From Chionoecetes opilio (Eukaryota > Arthropoda > Malacostraca > Decapoda > Majidae), in assembly GCA_016584305.1 (NCBI GenBank), contig JACEEZ010012893.1, positions 257,873 to 321,872 of the forward strand: 64,000 nucleotides of DNA, written 5' to 3'. Under the pieces are notes generated by a model. That model was given only the letters and a program-made list of their open reading frames with translations, made no database searches and was not told the DNA's origin. Of the stretch, positions 57,560 through 64,000 are shown in pieces; the stretch's first letter is position 1; every line of letters starts with the position of its first letter. Made by a program: the position numbers and the translations under genes.

Positions 57560-59941
57560 GGTTTTGGTTCTCTAAGCCGTCCATTACACTGCAAAGTTCT
57601 ACTCCTGAGCACACTGTCCTCCGCAGTGGCATAAGTGCCGTTGCACTGGGGTACAGCCTTCAACACATTGCATTGTCACCTCTGCATCCCCTCTTGCCGC
57701 CACATCTGAGAAGTTGCCGGCTACTTCGCGTGGGGCCTCCGGGAGGGTTGTCCACAGACGTCCCATAAGTTTGGCCAAATAGGGGATGGTAGCTCTGCTA
57801 CAAGCAAACCATCATCTGGCCCCAACAGTAGCCAGCTTGGTAGGCATTTTCTCCTATGTGCTGTCTGAGGGCTTCTCGAATGGGCGGGAGAGCATCTATT
57901 TGCTCTACGCTTCTGGGTGAAGAGCTGCTTAACCGTGCATTCGTTGAACATGCGTGGCTGCTAGTGCCAATCATAAGGAGAACAACGAAATGCTCCAATT
58001 TGTCCCATGCTGTCATCTACAATTGAGGGGTTTGTGTATCGCCCAAGGCAACAGAAGTCGCAGTGACCTCATCACAGGCCTTCCCGTCCCCATGCAGTCT
58101 TTTTGTTCCTGCCCTCCAAAGATTGACACATGTATCACACCCAGTGAAGGCATCGAACATGAGGGTAATCCTCGCACTTGTCAGCACCCCCCCTGCTGGG
58201 CAATCTCGTGACTGCTAAGAGCCTAAAATCTCTTCCGGTACCGAAGGGCAACCCACACTCATGCTATGTGAGGCTTTCTGCTGCTGCTCACCGCAAGGAT
58301 TAGACTAAATCCCTTGGTTTGACTGTGCTTTGGAGATTGTACGAACCGGTGCTCTTGCGAACGGTGTGCACAGCTGTTGAACATCAGACTGGGAGATTAT
58401 AAGTGTATGAAGCTGGTATAAGATGAGTGGCTTTGACTAGTCTTGGATTTGGGGCACATTCAGGATCATTGAAACCGTGCGATGAGTGAATTTGGCACCG
58501 ACTCTTCCTGGCAGTGGTGTCAAATGAACCACTGAAGGCAGTCCGGTCATCTTCAGCATGTCTCTTCGGATGCTGTTGCAGCTCTAGCCAGATGAATGCC
58601 ATCACTGTCGGCTCACTGCTCACATGCCCTTGCGCAGGCTGATTCAACATCCTGGTATTGAAGAAAGCAAGTAGGAATGTTCTCGGCTCGCTTGTGCCTC
58701 CTCTAAGTCAGGAAATACCTCAAAATTCATTTTTTTTTAGTTTCGGTTGAGTGAACACCACGCCCAGTCAGGACTGCGTTCCAAGCTGCTCCAGCCTTGT
58801 GTTGTACAGGGTTGCCAGGTCTATCACGTGAACACTGGTGCCACAGCAGAGTCCAGACGGGATTCCTCATGTAGGCCACCATTTCAGCAAGGGCTATGCC
58901 GTGATTTAACGACTCCATTGTTCATTCATCCTCATTCATCTTCGTGCCTCTGGCTTTTGTTGTCAGGGACGGCTAGACCGGGAGGGGGGAGGAAAGGGGG
59001 GAAGGAGGAGAGGGGGAAAAAAAGGGGGGGGGGGAGGGGGGGGAAGGAAAGAAGGGGAAAAGGGGGGGGGGGGGGGGGGGGGGAGGGGGGGGGAAAAGGA
59101 GGGGAAGGGGGGGAGGGGAGGGGGGGGGGGGGAAAAAAGGGGGAAGGGGGGAAAGGGGGGGGGGGAGGGGGGGAAAAAGAGAGAAAAGGGGAGAAGGGAA
59201 GGGGGGGAAGGGGTCACATGGTACCTGATGGCGCCATCGTTGTGTGACGATAGAGGCTACTCCTCACACTGTAGTGTAGAGGCCAACAGGTGGTGAGGAT
59301 GGAATCTCGATGTGGTCGAGCACAGTTCGTGTGCACGCAGCAGCAAGATCAGAAGGATGAGGTAGTCGGCTTGCAGGGGAGCGCCTTGAACCGCCTTGGC
59401 TCCCTCACAGAAGGAACAGCGTGTTAAACGACGGAGGTGTGGTCCGTGAAACTCTGACTCGGTGTACTTCCTTGACAATCTGCAGCTGATGCCACAGGAG
59501 TTTTCCTCTTCTCGGCTCGAAACAGTTTGGTTTTTGTTGTATTCTGAGTCTAAACACGAAGCAGCCACCGTGGCTCTGTGGTGCTTGAATGTTGCCTTGA
59601 CCTAGCCCTCACCATCCATCAGTTTGTAGAGATGCTATAGTCTTGGCAGACAACCGATCTTGCGGAAGGCGGGAGATTGTCTCCAGAGTCCGGTAGCCGG
59701 CAGACACCGGTGCTACGCTTTTGGATTCGCTGGACAACATGCTTCTCAGAGTGTCTTTCTGACATAGCACACCTGGTCCCAATGTGTCAGACATGGAAGA
59801 TGTAATACCAATGAGCCTGGCTGTTGGGGGGGTTTCCAACCCATAAAACGTTTGGCCATTGTCAGTCCCAGTCAGAATACCATTTAGGTACAGTAGCCAC
59901 CAATGCAACCACCACCGTGACCTGAAGAAGATCAATAACAT
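57560..59941 (-). pseudogene. Decayed Academ-like transposase of copy D
   Basis: Minus-strand pieces. An ADSDGIHLARAATA-like segment near 58600 may correspond to the EEADTR box. FGTGRDFRLLAV lies near 58245. FDAFTGCDT lies at about 58165-58135, spanning a frameshift. IDALPPIREALRQHIGENAY followed by QAGYCWGQMM lies near 57905-57810. A Cys-rich tail with CHCGGQCAQE lies near 57630-57600. The last two are strongly typical of the C-terminus of this repeat family. A 230-bp purine tract (58979-59211) interrupts the gene. N-terminal modules are not clear in 59257-59941. Confidence 0.6.
58979..59211. repeat. G/A homopurine tract
   Basis: About 230 bases of almost pure G and A, with G runs up to about 25. 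Pyrimidines are nearly absent. It sits inside the copy D transposase gene. Could form G-quadruplex or triplex structures, or be a sequencing/assembly artefact. Confidence 0.9.
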
Positions 59942-60179
59942 AATTAAGATTGCACAATGTCTCAGCTCTAGTACATATTTAACAAGACAGATCTGTCAGA
60001 TATAATAAGCATGACAAGGAAGAAAAACTTATATTGCGTCCTCTGTTAGGCCATCATACATGAATTGTGTTTCAAGTCAGTGGGGCCTAAGCATAACCAT
60101 GTCAATAACAACTGAAAGCATAGATCCCTAGAATGTGTGTTTCTGTCCACCACAACATACTTGATATAGTTTCAACTTA
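59942..60179. other. Unassigned part of transposon D between gene and TIR
   Basis: AT-rich. The right TIR begins at about 60180. A promoter for the minus-strand gene would be expected here, but I see no definite element. Confidence 0.3.
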
Positions 60180-60368
60180 GGGCAAAAAATATAAATTGTG
60201 GCCGACATTTTGTAAAAAAGCCGCCAAAGCTCCCATGGACAAATATGCGATGTCCTATATCCAAAATATTTCTAAGGTATGTCCCCTAACTGTGTGCCCA
60301 AATGCCATGCTTTTATGCATCAAACCCCACAATTCGGTCGAAATTATCCCATAATCTGCTCCACTATA

Positions 60369-61820
60369 CAGTCGGCGCATGAAAAATAGCACACAAAAAA
60401 ACTTGGGGCGGGAATGACGTCCTTAGCTGTTTGACAAGTTTCGGTGGGAGCGATTGAATTTTGTTAGCCTTTTTTGTATATTCTGGCAGTGTAATTAGAT
60501 TTTCTGCTGTAGATTCCTCGCTCCTGCCCGCTCTGCATCTTCCCAAGTCATCAAAGGAAGAGGTTGTTGTGTTTGGTTCTTCTCCAACCTTCCTACCCCC
60601 CCTTTATCGCTCCCCTCCATCTTCTACCGGCCTTCTCCAGGTCCTACTAAGCATTATGCCGCAATCTCCATCAATTGTGAAAAGATACATATAGTAACCT
60701 TCTATCGAAGTGGGAAAATCATTGGCCCGATAGCAGGGAGAGTGTGTTTCCAAAAACATACCGTCCTCGGTGTGGTGCAGGCGGGCGCAAGATGGTGAGT
60801 TAAGGACTGTTTTGGTGTGGAAGAAAGGTCAGGGCGGCCAAAAAAACTTCAAAGAAGACTGATGCAACTGCGCAAAATATTATTGACATCAACAAACCTT
60901 ATGATCAGTTGATCGTCTTCGTTTGGAAGTTTTTTTCTTGCCGCCCTGACCCTTTCTTCCACGCAAACAGTCCTCAACTCGCCATCTTGGAGGGTCTTGC
61001 GCCAGCTGAACTGCACCACATCGAGGACGGTATTTTTGGAAACACACATCTCCCCTCGGTAGCTGGCCTATTTTTTTCCACTTCGATACAAATGGTTCTA
61101 TAATGTGTCGTCTTCACCTTAGATAGAGATTTGCCCGGCATATGCATTAGTAGACCTGAGAAGGCGTGAATATGGAGGTGGCAAATGGGGGTGTAGAGAA
61201 GTTGAGAACAAACACAACAACCTCTTCTATGATGACTTGGGAAGACATACATCATAACATAAGACCATAAACATAAGAAATAAGGAAGCTACAAGAGGCC
61301 GCGAGGCATACACTTGTAGTTCTGTCACCTAACACTACTACATCCACTCTTGTCATCCCCGATCCATGCCATCACCAGCTCCTCTTTAAAGGCCCCTAAT
61401 GACTCTGCCTAACTACCTGTCTCTGGAGGTACCATATCCATTAATTCACCCCCCTTATTGTGTTGAATCCAGGAGAATTTTCCCTACTAGGTCCCTTTCT
61501 AAATGCTACGCTTTTTCTAGCTTGAATCAGTTTTCTTCTTTTTCAAAGGCCCTGGTTAAAAGCCGTGTAAGACTGTTTCCTACATCTCGCTTTTATTACT
61601 AATGCTAACAATATTTACCGAGCTCGGGCAGGAGCGAGTGAATCTAACAGCATAACCTAATACACTGCCAGATATAAACAACAAAACATAAAAAAATTGT
61701 CAGAATCGCTCCCACCGAGATTGTCAAAAACAGCTAGGTACGTTTGATTCCAGGGTCCGGTGATTGCCGAAGTTTTTTTGTGGGCGTCCTAGAGAGTTTT
61801 TTGTGCGGGGGGCCGGACTG
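60369..61820. mobile_element. Foldback element H with ~500 bp arms, TA target duplication
   Basis: Tips CAGTCGGC and GCCGGACTG with TA outside (60367-60368 and 61821-61822). The left arm 60369-60890 and right arm 60900-61820 are inverted copies (GTTGTTGTGTTTG, CCGTCCTCGATGTGGTGCAG, GGTGGGAGCGATT). The right arm is lengthened by an insertion at about 61255-61635. The loop is only about 10-20 bases. No coding capacity. Confidence 0.8.
61255..61635 (+). mobile_element. Insertion in the right arm of foldback H
   Basis: Absent from the left arm. It begins ACATAAGACCATAAACATAAG and continues GCTACAAGAGGCCGCGAGGC, a start I associate with a common dispersed repeat in crustacean sequences. Its class is not clear. 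Confidence 0.45.
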
Positions 61821-61822
61821 TA

Positions 61823-62535
61823 CTAACTCTCTTAGTCATCTCACTTTCAGCTCCTTTCACTATGAAAAAAACTACTCCGTGGTAGCTGCACTTGGGGAAG
61901 CTATCGGTCAGCGCACACGATCAGGGATTATCATAGTGTTTTAGATATTCACGTGGAAACTCCGCGGTTAACCTCACACACTGGGAACGGTGTTTCGGAT
62001 AGCTGGAACTTTTTTCCGCGGGTGGAGTGCGTGGTACTCTAATCGGCTATCACACGCAGGTGTTTCGTTGACTGTACCATTTCGTTGGATTGTTTGGTCG
62101 AACTTTTGAGGGTCATTTCACCGAACTTGTTCGATGAAATGGTTTTGTGAATTATACAAAATGTTGCACATTTCATCGAACATACCCTGGGGTCAAAATA
62201 GTCTAATACTTTATCTAGAGGTGTGTAAATATATGTTAGAAATTATTACAGCACTGAAATGAACACTATATCCCTATATACGTTCATGAAAATTAATATG
62301 ACGATCAGTCTATGTATATTTGTGATAGATTTTCAGAAATATGAAGGCTGATGTATGATGTGTTTTGTAGCGGTTCTGATGAACATTTAGTGAAAGCGAT
62401 TGCAGTTTACTGGACACAGTACCCAGTGCTCAACATAGTACAAGAGAGGTGGGTGTGGACGTGTTGGCTGTGGGTGAATACTCCTTGCCTCTCAAGGCGT
62501 TCCCCAGGACTCGCTCTTCCCTGTCGGCGTTGAGT
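61823..62535. other. Unassigned sequence
   Basis: Contains short inverted GAACTTGTTCGATGAAATG/CATTTCATCGAAC-type segments at 62115-62185. An LTR for the neighbouring Gypsy remnant would be expected on this side, but no TG...CA boundary could be fixed. Confidence 0.3.
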
Positions 62536-62539
62536 GGTC

Positions 62540-63970
62540 AGCCCTGTCCGCCAGGCTGAGATGAGTGGTCTCTCGCTCGGTGAAGACGATAGTCCGAGGC
62601 CTCGGTGGTGAGGAGCTCGAGCTGGAGTGAGTCCGATGGTTCGAAACCCAGCGGTGCGAGCGTCACATACCCCCCCCCCCCCCCCCCCCCCCCCCAGAAC
62701 CGAGTACTGGAGGCAGTTCGGCTGTTGAGAATCGCCCTGATCTTGGCTTCGGGTTTACAGTTTGTCGACTGTTGAGTGGCGGGGTCTATGTCGTGATCGT
62801 GTTGAGCGTCTCTCATCGATTGAGCTACCAGCATCACCGGCTTGTCGACATCCAGGTGTGCTGGCTTGAACGATCCACTGAGACAGTCTCATGTCGGCCG
62901 CCGTAGTCAATGATGAAAAGCCTTAGGGTCGTGGTGCAGACTCGACAAATGTCCCTCATAGGCTTCTGAAGCGCGTCCGGAGCAAATCTCTGCGGAGAAA
63001 AACGTATGACTGTCTTGTATTCGGGTGGGACAAACCTTGTTGTAATGCTGGTGTCGAGATTAGGACAGGAGCAAAGCCATCCCAACTTTCTCCCGGGAGC
63101 GAGTAAGCATGTCGAGGAGACTCCTGATTTGATCCGCGCGATGCTGGGATGAACTCTCCTGGGACTGTAAGTGGGGCGCCGTTATAACCAGCTTCAGCCG
63201 AGGAGGTTGCCAGGTTTCTTTGGAACTGTGCGTATGCGCCCAACAATACCCACGGCAATTCATCCCCATAGGGACCCGTTAGGTCTTCGCATGATGATGT
63301 CTTCATGTGCCGGTGAAACGTGCCACCATACCGTTTGCCTGTTGAATGGTAGGCAGTTGTGTGGTGGCAGCTTTACGCCAATAAGCTGGGCCCATTGTTT
63401 GACCATAGTCCATCAGAGGTGAACTGTGGCACCTCTCCTGAAGAGATGTCTGCTTGGAACCCGAAGCGGGCGATCCAGGAGGCGATGAGAGCACGTGCAC
63501 ATGAGGCGGTGGAAAGTATCCGAGAGCGGGATTGCTTCCGGCCTTCTGTATATCGGTCCACGATGTGAAAAGGTGAGTAACTCCCTCTGGACTGTGGAAG
63601 CGTCCTACGATGTCCCGTGGATGTGGTCGAAGCGTCGTTCCGGCAGACAAGGAAGTCTGTATGGTGCTTTGGTATGTCGCTGAATCCTTTGAGGTTTGAC
63701 AATCGATGCACGCCCTTGCCAGTTTCCACACCGCTTGGCGCAGCCCGTTGTCCCCCCCGCCACTAAACTTACCTCCATCATGCCTTTGTCGCGTCTGGAT
63801 GGACGGGTGAGCAAAGGCCGTGCACATGTCGAAAATCCGCGGGGATGATAGTCTGGGCTGGTCCAGTAGACACGTGTGCACAGAGGAGTGGTGTGTTTGT
63901 CAGCCCAAATGTCATCTCTCCATACCATACCCGAGACGGCAGTGCTGTAGTGCGAGCATCTCTTCATCAT
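62540..63970 (-). pseudogene. Gypsy-type LTR retrotransposon integrase, decayed
   Basis: Minus-strand pieces in changing frames give the end of a Gypsy pol. A zinc-binding HHCC remnant runs at about 63800-63680 (ending ARACIDCQTSK). DHIHGT and DIVGRFHSPEG lie near 63610. DRYTEG lies near 63550, FQADISSGEVPQFTSDGLWS near 63450-63400, and QANGMVARF near 63320. DELPWVLLGAYAQFQRNLAT with SSAEAGYNGAPLTVPGEFIP lies near 63250-63130. DYGGRHETVSVDR lies near 62900. A Pro-poor tail with a 26-C run follows. RT and RNase H would lie beyond 63970. Multiple frameshifts show it is dead. Confidence 0.8.
62670..62695 (+). repeat. Homopolymer run of 26 C
   Basis: Uninterrupted C run inside the decayed Gypsy tail. 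On the minus strand it reads as poly-Gly, which is an artefact. Confidence 0.95.
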
Positions 63971-64000
63971 CTTGCTGGGCTAGCCGCCAGGGCCATATAG

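Larger units (their letters stand above)
48359..60366 (-). mobile_element. Academ-like DNA transposon, copy D, 12 kb, TSD TAC
   Basis: It starts TAGTGCAGCAGATAGG and ends CATAATCTGCTCCACTA, with TAC on both sides (48356-48358, 60367-60369). The TIRs run about 190 bases with shared blocks such as GGGTTTGATG-ATAAAAGCAT and TTTTTGGATA. The minus strand at 57560-59941 encodes the family protein. A related 5.3 kb element, E, is inserted at 51832-57088. Without E the unit is about 6.7 kb. The left ~3.4 kb is minisatellites and unassigned sequence. Confidence 0.8.

Noticed and set aside
57400..63970. One continuous Gypsy element spanning the right end
   Set aside because: The integrase remnant ends near 62.5 kb; sequence to its left belongs to foldback H and transposon D, with their own ends.

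Overview
The window reads as a mobile-element graveyard from a metazoan nuclear genome, most likely an arthropod and probably a decapod crustacean. Coding pieces are split by GT-AG introns. There are long (GT)n, (AT)n and (CA)n microsatellites, CCTAA-rich interstitial tracts like the arthropod telomere motif, tRNA-derived SINEs, RTE and Jockey/CR1-like LINEs, and many TIR transposons. The species guess rests on remembered LINE and transposase families, not on a host marker gene. There are no operons, CRISPR arrays, rRNA genes or convincing tRNA genes.

Host genes. Two places look like real host exons. At about 1.0-2.3 kb (+), three exons can be joined in phase and end in a Leu-rich hydrophobic C-terminus suggesting a GPI-anchored or membrane protein. 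At 38187-38466 (+) a terminal exon with a strong splice acceptor is followed by an AT-rich 3' UTR with AATAAA. I cannot name either protein.

Layout. 0-4.3 kb: piggyBac-type MITE, SINE, host exons, and a 1.4 kb foldback element carrying a LINE endonuclease scrap. 5.4-8.2 kb: antisense LINE broken by a SINE and a 5'-truncated RTE. 8.2-16.7 kb: transposon A, RTE copy 2 (intact RT reading frame, 11-bp target duplication), and transposon B (TSD TAA) with a nearly open nuclease-type transposase. 18.5-19.5 kb: near-perfect hairpin element. 19.8-22.1 kb: a second transposon (F) inside a SINE. 23.2-24.9 kb: a pogo/Tigger-like element holding a SINE that holds a hAT MITE. 25.6-26.3 kb: LINE 3' end. 27.6-31.0 kb: transposon C. 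33.5-37.4 kb: degenerate LINE. 39.5-45.7 kb: RTE fragments, AT hairpins, an inverted pair of Tigger-like MITEs, a minisatellite, and a TIR element holding a hAT MITE. 47.5-48.1 kb: MITE in SINE. 48.4-60.4 kb: a 12 kb transposon D (TSD TAC) with a 5.3 kb relative E (TSD CAA) nested in it. 60.4-61.8 kb: foldback H, at whose very tip D inserted. 62.5-64.0 kb: Gypsy integrase remnant on the minus strand.

The most interesting system is the family A-E. It is five diverged copies of one DNA-transposon superfamily, with 100-200 bp TIRs, TAG...CTA termini and 3-bp TSDs in the three copies where ends can be fixed. Its protein combines N-terminal Cys/His modules, a PIN/FEN1/XPG-like set of acidic residues, a GCDT box and a C-terminal eight-cysteine module. 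This best matches what I remember of the Academ superfamily. All copies show damage, but B has only one in-frame stop across its main 510-codon frame. A second theme is the number of long inverted-repeat elements, which are potential sources of hairpin RNA.
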